Positions 1 through 4,703 of a DNA stretch of 5,536 bases are shown in pieces. Every line of letters begins with the position of its first letter. The stretch's first letter is position 1. Location: contig JAJTXO010000311.1 of assembly GCA_021463315.1 (NCBI GenBank), positions 1-5,536 on the forward strand, written 5' to 3'. Both the position numbers and the translations under genes were made by a program. A model generated the notes under the pieces. The model made no database searches. It worked only from the letters and a program-made list of their open reading frames with translations, and was not told where the DNA came from. This DNA comes from Caldilineales bacterium. GTDB taxonomy: Bacteria > Chloroflexota > Anaerolineae > JAAEKA01.

Positions 1-52
1 GTGGTGACTTTTTTGCGCGCCGCGGGCGCGGCGGCAGGGGTGGGGGTGGTGG

Positions 53-84
53 TTGACACGGTACCCTCCTTTCAGGGGTAGAGT
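53..84 (+). promoter_or_regulatory. Possible long-spacer promoter with metal-regulator-type dyad
   Basis: A perfect TTGACA -35 box (53-58) is followed after 20 bases by TAGAGT (79-84). The spacer contains the dyad TACCC (62-66) / GGGTA (76-80). An over-long 19-20 bp spacer with a centred dyad is typical of MerR-family promoters, and TACCC...GGGTA arms also recall CsoR-type operators. The arms are only 5 bp and no gene follows on the plus strand, so this is either an orphan promoter or chance. Confidence 0.3.
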
Positions 85-114
85 CCGAAACGACCGGCTA
101 CGGATTGCGCTTCC

Positions 115-135
115 GGCGGGCGATCATCGCCCGCC
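115..135. repeat. Perfect 21-base palindrome
   Basis: GGCGGGCGAT and ATCGCCCGCC are perfect inverted arms around a single central C. No T-run follows on either strand, so it is not a standard intrinsic terminator. It could be a cruciform-prone site, a protein-binding site, or part of a structured leader downstream of the promoter-like site at 53-84. Confidence 0.6.
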
Positions 136-279
136 TGCGATAAGTGCTGTCTGGTCATCCCGGTCCGGCCAAGGATCCAGGTGACGCAGCTATTATCGCC
201 GAAAAACGCAGAGAATGCAAGTACTTTGTGGACGGAATGATCGTACCACGAAACCAGTTGACGAGTCAGTTGGGAGGTT

Positions 280-287
280 GTTCTATT
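280..287. repeat. Left target-site duplication, GTTCTATT
   Basis: This 8-bp direct repeat abuts the left end of the 112-bp element and is identical to 400-407 at its right end. It marks the insertion as a transposition event. Confidence 0.85.
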
Positions 288-399
288 GTATCATCTCAAA
301 AAACCGGGGTCGGGACTTCCGAAGTCTGCGCAGGTTTGTTCAAAACGAGCTCACAGTCCATAAGACTTCGGAAGTCTTCCCCCTCTATTGAGATGATAC
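288..399. mobile_element. 112-bp MITE-like non-autonomous element
   Basis: The ends are perfect 12-bp terminal inverted repeats (GTATCATCTCAA at 288-299 and its reverse complement at 388-399). Just inside each end lies a near-palindromic box, GACTTCCGAAGTC at 314-326 and GACTTCGGAAGTC at 364-376; these two are reverse complements of one another. The arms therefore extend, imperfectly, to about 36-39 bases and could fold into one long hairpin with a 37-base loop. The element is flanked by an 8-bp direct repeat and has no coding capacity for a transposase. It is best read as a miniature inverted-repeat element moved in trans by a transposase that makes 8-bp duplications (IS families such as ISL3, IS66, IS256 or IS1595 do so). 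I cannot assign the family. Confidence 0.85.
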
Positions 400-407
400 G
401 TTCTATT
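400..407. repeat. Right target-site duplication, overlapping the vapC stop codon
   Basis: GTTCTATT is identical to 280-287. Read on the minus strand it is AATAGAAC, so the duplicated target contains the TAG stop codon of vapC (405-403). The insertion therefore left the toxin reading frame unchanged. Confidence 0.85.
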
Positions 408-819
408 CAGTTGAATGGGGATTGAGGTCCTGTTGGCGGACTAGCTCCGAGGGGATAGCTCGCATGTGCTCGTCGCGATGGACCAGCGTGGCCCCCTTGA
501 TCTGCGCAACGGCGGCAATCAAGGCATCGACCAAGGGCAAACGGCGTGGCGTGCGGCAGCCCAGCACAAAAGCAGCCCGCGCCGTTACTGCATCGACAGG
601 AGCCACTTCGCCAAAGAGCAATTCGTAGGAAACCAGGACCGCCTTGGCCTCTTCCTCTATTGCGCCCAACTCACGCAGCCGGCGGGCAAACTCAGTCAGC
701 GATACGCTGACCAGGATCAACTCAGCCTCGTCATCCTCGAACAGGGCTTGTACCGCTGGCCAACCAGCTTCCTGGCGGTGATGCGCAAGCAGCGCCGAGG
801 TGTCCAGCACATAGCGCAT
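403..819 (-). CDS. vapC: VapC-family PIN-domain ribonuclease toxin
   Basis: This 138-aa protein fits a single PIN domain, the metal-dependent RNase fold of VapC toxins, which cleave tRNA or rRNA when freed from their antitoxin. The acidic active-site residues are visible: Asp6 in LDTSALLA, Glu43 in SLTEFARRL, Asp98 in LPLVDALIAA and Asp116 in LVHRDEHM. Length is normal and the frame is intact, so it looks functional. The start lies 6 bases after the stop of the upstream AbrB-type antitoxin, with GAGGAAGG as a ribosome binding site overlapping the antitoxin's end, which implies coupled translation. A 112-bp mobile element has inserted exactly at the stop codon, within its target duplication, so the coding sequence survives but the native 3' flank has been displaced. 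The target RNA cannot be told from sequence. Confidence 0.9.
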   Translation of the reverse strand: MRYVLDTSALLAHHRQEAGWPAVQALFEDDEAELILVSVSLTEFARRLRELGAIEEEAKAVLVSYELLFGEVAPVDAVTARAAFVLGCRTPRRLPLVDALIAAVAQIKGATLVHRDEHMRAIPSELVRQQDLNPHSTE

Positions 820-825
820 GGCAGG

Positions 826-1068
826 CTACCCTTCCTCGGCTCGTTCGGCAATCAACTCAGCCACCGCATCGCGCTCAGGTGAGAAGCGCCGTCCAGCGCC
901 CAACAGACGCCGCGCCAACTCACCCCGGTCGGGGATGACCCGGACAAGGATCTCGTCCTTGCCTTCGGTCGGCTGCCAGTCGAGGCGATAGCCCGGCTTG
1001 ATGCCATAGCGCCGTGCAACCTCGGCTGGTATGGTAACCATGTTCTTCTGGGTAACTGTGGTAATCAT
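826..1068 (-). CDS. vapB: AbrB/MazE-type antitoxin (VapB)
   Basis: This 80-aa protein starts with a swapped-hairpin SpoVT-AbrB DNA-binding domain (about residues 1-45), recognisable from VTQKNMVTIPAEVARRYGIK followed by PGYRLDW. A basic then acidic C-terminal tail (about 46-80) is the kind of segment that wraps around and blocks a PIN toxin. Such antitoxins bind VapC and together repress their own promoter. Start choice: upstream in-frame starts at 1086 (ATG) and 1104 (TTG) would lie inside the -10 and -35 boxes of a strong promoter, so the ATG at 1068 is taken. There is no ribosome binding site before it, and the predicted transcription start falls within a base or so of the ATG, so translation is probably leaderless. 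It forms an operon with vapC immediately downstream. Confidence 0.87.
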   Translation of the reverse strand: MITTVTQKNMVTIPAEVARRYGIKPGYRLDWQPTEGKDEILVRVIPDRGELARRLLGAGRRFSPERDAVAELIAERAEEG

Positions 1069-1075
1069 GGAACGA

Positions 1076-1104
1076 ATTATAGCCATGGAGAACTGGCACG
1101 TCAA
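1076..1104 (-). promoter_or_regulatory. Sigma70 promoter of vapBC, leaderless
   Basis: On the minus strand TTGACG (1104-1099) and TATAAT (1081-1076) are separated by exactly 17 bases, 11 of 12 consensus positions. The expected transcription start is near 1069, the base before the vapB ATG. The TGA inside the -35 box is also the stop codon of the broken higA-like gene upstream. Confidence 0.8.
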
Positions 1105-1410
1105 GTGGGCATGAGGCCGGCTTCTGACCGCGCCAGAGGCGACATCTGGATCTGTTCGGCCTTCTGGTTGATCTGCGCCAGGTCACGAAGTGCATCTGGA
1201 GTTGCAGCCAGCCTCCCTGGGGCGTGCGGCCAAAGGCCTTGGACAGGCGCACAGCCACACCTGCACTGCGCGCAGGCGCAAGTGTTTCCGGTGAGATGTC
1301 GGCATGGCCGTTGAACAGCAAGGACAGGGTCTTGCGACTGACGCCAAGACCCAACCGCGGCCTGGGTGACCGTAAGCACCAGCGGTTCGATGGTCAGGTC
1401 ACGGATGATT
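1101..1410 (-). pseudogene. higA: Frameshifted HigA-type (XRE family) antitoxin relic
   Basis: Pieces of a HigA-like helix-turn-helix antitoxin lie in order across two frames. Block 1 (about 1410-1355) reads NHP then IRDLTIEPLVLTVTQAAV. Block 2 (1354-1186), in another frame, reads LGVSRKTLSLLFNGHADI, SPETLA, then VRLSKAFGRTP and WLQLQMHF. Block 3 (1184-1101), back in the first frame, reads DLAQINQKAEQIQ and stops. This is the family order: HPGE-type start, HTH, SPE..RLSKAFG, WL.LQ, DLAQ. Lesions I infer are a lost GE-type segment after NHP, one extra T in GTTGGG near 1354, about 8 extra codons after SPETLA, and a shift near 1185. No intact frame spans it and no HigB toxin partner is present. 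It is a dead antitoxin left beside the live vapBC pair. It could still act as spacer or regulatory DNA. Confidence 0.75.
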
Positions 1411-1428
1411 CCCCAGGAGTTCAGCGAC

Positions 1429-1457
1429 TTGGCGCAGCCGATGTTCTGATCTATAAT
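1429..1457 (+). promoter_or_regulatory. Sigma70 promoter of the 1491-2191 bicistron
   Basis: TTGGCG (1429-1434) and a perfect TATAAT (1452-1457) are 17 bases apart. The start of transcription would be near 1464, giving a leader of about 27 bases that contains a GGAG ribosome binding site at 1480-1483, 7 bases before the ATG at 1491. Confidence 0.65.
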
Positions 1458-1490
1458 TCGGCCAACATCGACAAGCCATGGAGTTCAATC

Positions 1491-1796
1491 ATGAAGTTGA
1501 CACTGGAAGACATCATCCAAGACTTGCGGGCGCTGGACAGCCGTATCCGAGCCTACGAGCGCAAGTATGGCATCACGTCGGAAGACTTCTACAGCCTCTA
1601 TCAGGAAGGGCTGCTGGACAACGAAGGCTACGAACAGACCACTGAATACACTCGTTGGGCCAGCGCCTATTCGATGAAGCTGGAGCGAGAGGCCGCGTTC
1701 CAGGCCACTAGCCGCGCCTTTGTCAGCGGCCTCCGGCAACGAACTGCCGGCCAGGGGGTGCGTTTGTCGCCCAATCCCGAACTGGCGACCGTCTGA
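1491..1796 (+). CDS. Small antitoxin-like protein, function unproven
   Basis: This is a 101-aa soluble, charged protein. The N-terminal part (about 1-70) is predicted to be mainly helical, with an amphipathic helix LTLEDIIQDLRALDSRIRAY, then the pattern YGITSEDFYSLYQEG, and later YTRWASAYSMKLERE. I recall this layout (helix, YGMxSxxFYxxYxxG, acidic stretch, W-rich Y.M) from small Chloroflexota and cyanobacterial proteins encoded just before TumE/DUF6516-type or other toxins. That likeness is from memory, not alignment. The tail (about 70-101) is low in predicted structure. The start is well supported by a GGAG ribosome binding site and a promoter. Its TGA overlaps the ATG of the next gene (TGATG), so the two are co-translated and their products may interact. 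The usual DUF6516 partner is not present. Confidence 0.7.
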   Translation: MKLTLEDIIQDLRALDSRIRAYERKYGITSEDFYSLYQEGLLDNEGYEQTTEYTRWASAYSMKLEREAAFQATSRAFVSGLRQRTAGQGVRLSPNPELATV

Positions 1797-2191
1797 TGTT
1801 GCCCGAGCTGTCAGCCTACGACATGTCGCCCCACGTGCAATGGATCGAACACCAGGGTCATTCAATCCTCTACAGCAACTATGCCGGCCTGAGCGAGGCT
1901 GAGTACTTGCAGGCTATGGACGAGACTCAGCGCCAGTTGCTCAGCCGCCCGGCCGGCAGCAAGGCGCTGACCATCACGGACGTCTCGCACAGCCAGCCGA
2001 CGCGTGCGATCATGGCCAAGGGCAACGCCATGGCCGCGGCAGCCAAGGCGGCTGGCGTGGTCACGATCGATGCGGTGATCGGCATCGGCCGCCTGCAGCG
2101 CCCCATCGTCCAGGCCGTGCGCCGCGAGATACACTTCGCCGCCAACCTGGACGACGCTAAACGCTGGCTGGCAGCCCAGGCCGTCCGCTGA
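1796..2191 (+). CDS. SpoIIAA-like (STAS/SEC14-type fold) protein
   Basis: This 131-aa protein has the features of a small family annotated as STAS/SEC14 or SpoIIAA-like. It begins with a beta-rich part, VQWIEHQGHSILYSNYAGL, followed by a helix, then KALTITDVSHS. A central helix-rich segment leads to VVTIDAVIGIGRLQRPIVQA, and it ends NLDDAKRWLAAQ, matching the F-D-D-x-E-E-A-K-x-W-L ending common in the family. No transmembrane segment or signal peptide is seen. The fold is associated with anti-anti-sigma or lipid/nucleotide-binding roles, but members of this branch are mostly uncharacterised. The start at 1796 is chosen because it overlaps the preceding stop (TGATG). An in-frame ATG at 1823 would give 122 aa and start nearer the conserved VQWIE strand. 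It converges on modB with a 14-base gap. Confidence 0.68.
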   Translation: MLPELSAYDMSPHVQWIEHQGHSILYSNYAGLSEAEYLQAMDETQRQLLSRPAGSKALTITDVSHSQPTRAIMAKGNAMAAAAKAAGVVTIDAVIGIGRLQRPIVQAVRREIHFAANLDDAKRWLAAQAVR

Positions 2192-2205
2192 CCTGGCTCC
2201 CCAGT

Positions 2206-3054
2206 TCACGATCTGATGTCGAAGCGATGCCGCAGCAGCACCTTGACGACCAACAGCACCAGGAATGACACGACCAGCAGGATGACGGACAGGGTGAGCG
2301 CGCGGCTGAGCTCCATTTCAAAGCCCAGATAGATGGCCAGTGGCATGGTTTGCGTGCGACCGGGAAAGTTGCCGGCGAAGATGATGGTGGCGCCGAACTC
2401 CCCCAGCGCCCGCGCCCAGGTCATGACCGCGCCCGCCAGCAGCGACGCGCTGGCCAGCGGCATGGTGATCATCTGGAAAACCTGCCAACTGCTGGCGCCG
2501 TCGATGGCCGCGGCCGCCTCGATCTCGCTGTCGATCTCGGCGAAGCCGGCCGCGGCCGCCTTGACGAAAAAGGGGGCGGCCACGAAGAGCTGCGCCATCA
2601 CCACCGCGACCTGGGTGAAGGCGATCTCCACGCCCACGGCGCTGAAATGCTGGCCTAGCAGCCCGCGGCGCCCGAAGGCCAGCAGCAGCGCGATGCCGGC
2701 CACCGTGGGCGGCATGACGATGGGCAGGTCGATCAGGGTGTCGAGAACGGCCCGCCCGCGGAAGGAGCGGCGGGCCAGCAGATAGGCCACCGGCAATCCC
2801 AACACCACAGTGAGCGCCAGGGTGGTGGTGGTGGTGGTCATGCTGAGCCAGATCGCCTGCGCCACGGCCGGGTCGAAGAGCTTGGCCAGGAGGGCGACAG
2901 GTGCGGCCCGCGCCAGCAGCGCCAGCAGCGGCAGGGTGAGAAAAAGCAGCAGCGGCGCGCTGAGCAGCAACAGCAGCGCGGTGTTGCGCGTTCGAAACCA
3001 AAGACGCACCGGACGCGCAACGGAGACCGCCGACGTGGCCTGGGGAGCAACCAT
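2206..3054 (-). CDS. modB: Molybdate ABC transporter permease ModB
   Basis: This 282-aa integral membrane protein forms the channel through which molybdate (or tungstate) passes from ModA to the cytoplasm. Visible membrane segments lie at about 25-52, 65-95, 108-128, 143-168, 195-215 and 250-274. The ModB signature LPIVMPPTVAGIALLLAFG (109-128) is clear, as is LGEFGATIIFAGNFPGRTQ near 217-235. The ATPase-docking EAA loop is AAAAIDGASSWQVFQMITMP (180-199), where the usual Glu is Ala with a Glu one residue earlier. The start ATG is 2 bases after the modA stop (TGACCATG), so translation is likely coupled. The frame is open far upstream over modA, but that part is a shadow with Arg/Cys-rich nonsense composition. 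No modC follows. A run of six ACC codons gives TTTTTT at 73-78. Confidence 0.93.
   Translation of the reverse strand: MVAPQATSAVSVARPVRLWFRTRNTALLLLLSAPLLLFLTLPLLALLARAAPVALLAKLFDPAVAQAIWLSMTTTTTTLALTVVLGLPVAYLLARRSFRGRAVLDTLIDLPIVMPPTVAGIALLLAFGRRGLLGQHFSAVGVEIAFTQVAVVMAQLFVAAPFFVKAAAAGFAEIDSEIEAAAAIDGASSWQVFQMITMPLASASLLAGAVMTWARALGEFGATIIFAGNFPGRTQTMPLAIYLGFEMELSRALTLSVILLVVSFLVLLVVKVLLRHRFDIRS
2821..2838 (-). repeat. (ACC)6 trinucleotide run inside modB
   Basis: Six consecutive ACC codons on the minus strand encode Thr73-Thr78 of ModB at the start of a membrane segment. Slippage would change the protein by whole residues, not frame. Confidence 0.8.
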
Positions 3055-3056
3055 GG

Positions 3057-3905
3057 TCAATCCGACGGCGCCCCGGTGAAGCCATGGCTGGCCAACACCG
3101 CTTGGCCCTCGGGCGAGAGCAGCAAGGCCAGGAAGCTGCGCGCCAGATCGGGGTTGGGCGCGTCGGCGATGAGGGCGATGGGATAGGCAGCCAGCGAGTT
3201 GAGCTCGTCCGGTATGGCGATGCGCACCGCTTGATCCGCCATGTCTGGCCCTACGTCCGACGAGTAGACAATGCCAGCGTCGGCCTCGCCCAGCAGCACC
3301 TTGCTCAACACGGCCTTGACGTTCTCTTCGTAGGAGACTACATTGGCCAACACCGCGGCCTCGTAGTCCGCGGCAAAGTCCGGCGAGGCGCTGGCTTTCT
3401 CCAGGAAATTCAGGGCATAGCCGCCCACAGGCACTTCCTTGGCCGCTAGCACCAGCTTGATGCCTGGCTGGGTCAGATCGTGCAGACTGGCGATGCCAGC
3501 CGGATTGTCGGCTGGCACGACGACCACCAACCGGTTGCCAGCGAAGATCTGCTGCGTGCCGCTGATGATGCGCCCGGCGTCGATGGCGGCCTGCATCTGC
3601 GCGCTGTTGGCCGAAGCGAACAGATCGGCCGCCGCGCCCTGGCCCAACTGCTGCGCCAGCTGTTGTGAACCGGCGAAGTTGAACACTACATCGACGCCTG
3701 GGTTTTCGGCCTTGAACTGCTCGGCCAACTCCTGGAAGGCGTCGGTCAGCGATGCAGCCGCGAACACCACCAGGCTTTGTGAAGCAGGGCCGCTTTGGGG
3801 CGCAGTGGCCTGCGGCGCAGCGGCCTGCGGCGGAGGCGCAGCGCAAGCCGCCAGCAGCAGACTGACAATCAACAAAACGAGGCCGAATCGAGCTGATAAT
3901 CTCAT
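3057..3905 (-). CDS. modA: Molybdate-binding lipoprotein ModA
   Basis: This 282-aa extracytoplasmic solute-binding protein captures molybdate or tungstate and delivers it to ModB. Residues 1-20 are a signal peptide with lipobox LLLAAC, so Cys21 should be lipidated and anchor the protein to the membrane. An Ala/Pro/Gln linker (22-44) follows. The ModA domain runs from about 45 to 277, with LVVFAAASLTDAF (Ser52), NFAGSQQLAQQL (Ser80), GAAADLFASAN, VPVGGYAL, VSYEENVKAVLSKV and GEADAGIVYSSD (Tyr214). Ser52, Ser80 and Tyr214 correspond to the oxyanion ligands known in the family. The start at 3905 is chosen because it has AGGAG 8 bases upstream, begins the signal peptide, and overlaps the padR stop as ATGA. 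A longer frame to 3959 would put 18 unneeded residues before the signal. Tungstate rather than molybdate preference cannot be excluded. Confidence 0.94.
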   Translation of the reverse strand: MRLSARFGLVLLIVSLLLAACAAPPPQAAAPQATAPQSGPASQSLVVFAAASLTDAFQELAEQFKAENPGVDVVFNFAGSQQLAQQLGQGAAADLFASANSAQMQAAIDAGRIISGTQQIFAGNRLVVVVPADNPAGIASLHDLTQPGIKLVLAAKEVPVGGYALNFLEKASASPDFAADYEAAVLANVVSYEENVKAVLSKVLLGEADAGIVYSSDVGPDMADQAVRIAIPDELNSLAAYPIALIADAPNPDLARSFLALLLSPEGQAVLASHGFTGAPSD

Positions 3906-4468
3906 GGCAAAAGCTCCTGGGTGGTCTCCAACAGCGCCTGCTGACATTCGTCCAGCCAACGCAGATGGGCTTCGGTTTGGGCGGCGCGCCAGCGGTAGAC
4001 GAGCCGTTCATAGGGCTGATCGAGCGGCGCAGAGTCGATCTGGCTCTGTTGGTCCTCCAGCAGCCGGAGGTTGGCCGCGACCTGGCTCTCCAGCAGCCGG
4101 CGCAGCGTCGCTGGCCCAGCCTGGCTGGCCAGGAAGAGCTTGGCCAGAAACTCCTGGCGAAACTGGCGCGGCCGGCGCACCGGCTCCACCAGCCAGCGTT
4201 GCAGCGTCTCCTCACCCTGGGTGGTCAGGCTGAGCATCTTGCGCGGCGGATGGCCTTCCTGGGGCTCCAACGCGCTGGCGATATAGCCCTCCTCCTCCAG
4301 ACGTGCCAGCAGGGCATAGAGCTGGCCCTGTTTGACCGTCCAGACCAGGCGCAGGCCGCTGGTCTGACGCAGGCGCTGCTGGATCTCATAGGCATGCATC
4401 GGCTGCTGGCTGAGAAAGCCCAGCAGGGCGTATTCGTAGGAAAGGGGAGAGCGGGATTGGCGGGCCAT
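3902..4468 (-). CDS. PadR-family transcriptional regulator
   Basis: This 188-aa protein has a PadR winged helix-turn-helix at about 10-85: SYEYALLGFLSQQPMHAYEI, then TVKQGQLYALLARLEEEGYI, then the wing with GHPPRKMLSLTTQGEETLQRW. A helical C-terminal dimerisation domain of the Vir_act_alpha_C type spans about 100-185. Such proteins are usually repressors that release DNA on binding a ligand and commonly control themselves and the adjacent genes. It is the first gene of the operon, its TGA overlapping the modA ATG, so it most likely controls molybdate uptake. That is unusual, since ModE normally does this. The ATG at 4468 is chosen because the PadR domain begins here. The frame extends to 4540, but the extra 24 residues would cross the candidate promoter and operator. 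The ribosome binding site is weak. Confidence 0.88.
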   Translation of the reverse strand: MARQSRSPLSYEYALLGFLSQQPMHAYEIQQRLRQTSGLRLVWTVKQGQLYALLARLEEEGYIASALEPQEGHPPRKMLSLTTQGEETLQRWLVEPVRRPRQFRQEFLAKLFLASQAGPATLRRLLESQVAANLRLLEDQQSQIDSAPLDQPYERLVYRWRAAQTEAHLRWLDECQQALLETTQELLP

Positions 4469-4486
4469 GTCTATCCAGAGCGTGAG

Positions 4487-4503
4487 TATCCAAAATTTGA
4501 ATA
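4487..4503. promoter_or_regulatory. Candidate operator upstream of padR
   Basis: TATCCAAAATTTGAATA is a 17-base imperfect palindrome (7 of 8 arm positions match) and is conspicuously AT-rich in a GC-rich region. It lies 18 bases before the padR ATG and just downstream of the predicted transcription start, where repressor binding would block the operon. PadR autoregulation is known in the family; that this is the PadR site is inference. Confidence 0.4.
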
Positions 4504-4513
4504 GGGAGGCGCT

Positions 4514-4542
4514 ATTGTCGCACAGCAAGGTAAAAACCACAA
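4514..4542 (-). promoter_or_regulatory. Possible promoter of padR-modA-modB
   Basis: On the minus strand TTGTGG (4542-4537) and GACAAT (4519-4514) are 17 bases apart. The match is modest (3/6 and 4/6). Transcription would start near 4507, about 39 bases before the padR ATG. Confidence 0.35.
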
Positions 4543-4594
4543 ATCAGCCCCCTAACGGCGCGATATCATGCCGAGGCCCGGCGAAGCATCCCCA

Positions 4595-4638
4595 CCCATG
4601 TCACAAAAACGATCCACCCATGTCATAAAAACGATCCA
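4595..4638. repeat. 22-bp tandem duplication inside repeat copy 1
   Basis: The 22-bp unit beginning CCCATGTCA and ending CGATCCA occurs twice head to tail (4595-4616 and 4617-4638) with one C/T difference. Copy 2 of the larger repeat has it once, so the duplication happened after or apart from the copying. Confidence 0.85.
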
Positions 4639-4685
4639 GAGGGCGTCCTCGCCCGGCTAAACCCGGCGAGACGCCTCGTTGATCG
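4627..4685 (-). terminator. Terminator-like hairpin, repeat copy 1
   Basis: On the minus strand CGATC (4685-4681) opens and GATCG (4636-4632) closes a long stem with inner arms GGCGTC/GACGCC and a loop around TTTA. A run of five T's (4631-4627) follows at once. The sequence is the same as in copy 2, so it would be a second backup terminator before padR. Confidence 0.5.
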
Positions 4686-4703
4686 ACCATTCTCAGTGGA
4701 ATC

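Larger units (their letters stand above)
1..279. other. Gene-free left edge
   Basis: I see no convincing gene here. A frame starting with GTG at 144 stays open to 425, but it has no ribosome binding site, runs through the inserted element at 288-399, overlaps the 3' end of vapC on the other strand, and resembles no family I know. The stretch holds a GC-rich short hairpin (16-30), a G-run tract (37-52) that could form a G-quadruplex, a promoter-like site (53-84) and a perfect palindrome (115-135). The sequence may be the eroded remains of a gene or the upstream region of a gene left of the window. Confidence 0.5.
4563..4687. repeat. Dispersed repeat, copy 1 (with internal duplication)
   Basis: This 125-bp unit matches 4704-4806 with a few transitions in the first part and a perfect 63-bp block (4625-4687 equals 4744-4806). 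It is longer by one extra 22-bp tandem unit. It opens with a short hairpin-prone stretch of the CATGC...GCGAAGCATC type, a pattern I recognise as common in intergenic repeats of Chloroflexota. It ends with a strong imperfect inverted repeat (GGCGTC.. / ..GACGCC). Confidence 0.85.

Noticed and set aside
16..30. Hairpin CGCGCC/GGCGCG as a terminator next to TTTTTT
   Set aside because: The T-run (9-14) precedes the stem on the plus strand and is an A-run after it on the minus strand, so it cannot end transcription in either direction.
144..425. Possible 93-aa gene on the plus strand
   Set aside because: No ribosome binding site, GTG start, runs through the MITE and over the vapC end, and matches no family I recognise.
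422..882. Plus-strand open frames opposite vapC and the end of vapB
   Set aside because: They are antisense to two genes with complete active-site and DNA-binding motifs.
1105..1314. Plus-strand open frame over the higA relic
   Set aside because: It has no family motif or ribosome binding site, and the opposite strand carries ordered HigA blocks.
2192..2205. Bidirectional terminator between the convergent genes
   Set aside because: CTGG/CCAG is only a 4-base stem with no T-run on either side.
3055..4215. Open frame upstream of modB covering modA and part of padR
   Set aside because: It is a GC-driven shadow frame with Arg/Cys/Trp-rich composition; modA and padR in other frames have clear family motifs, signal peptide and ribosome binding site.
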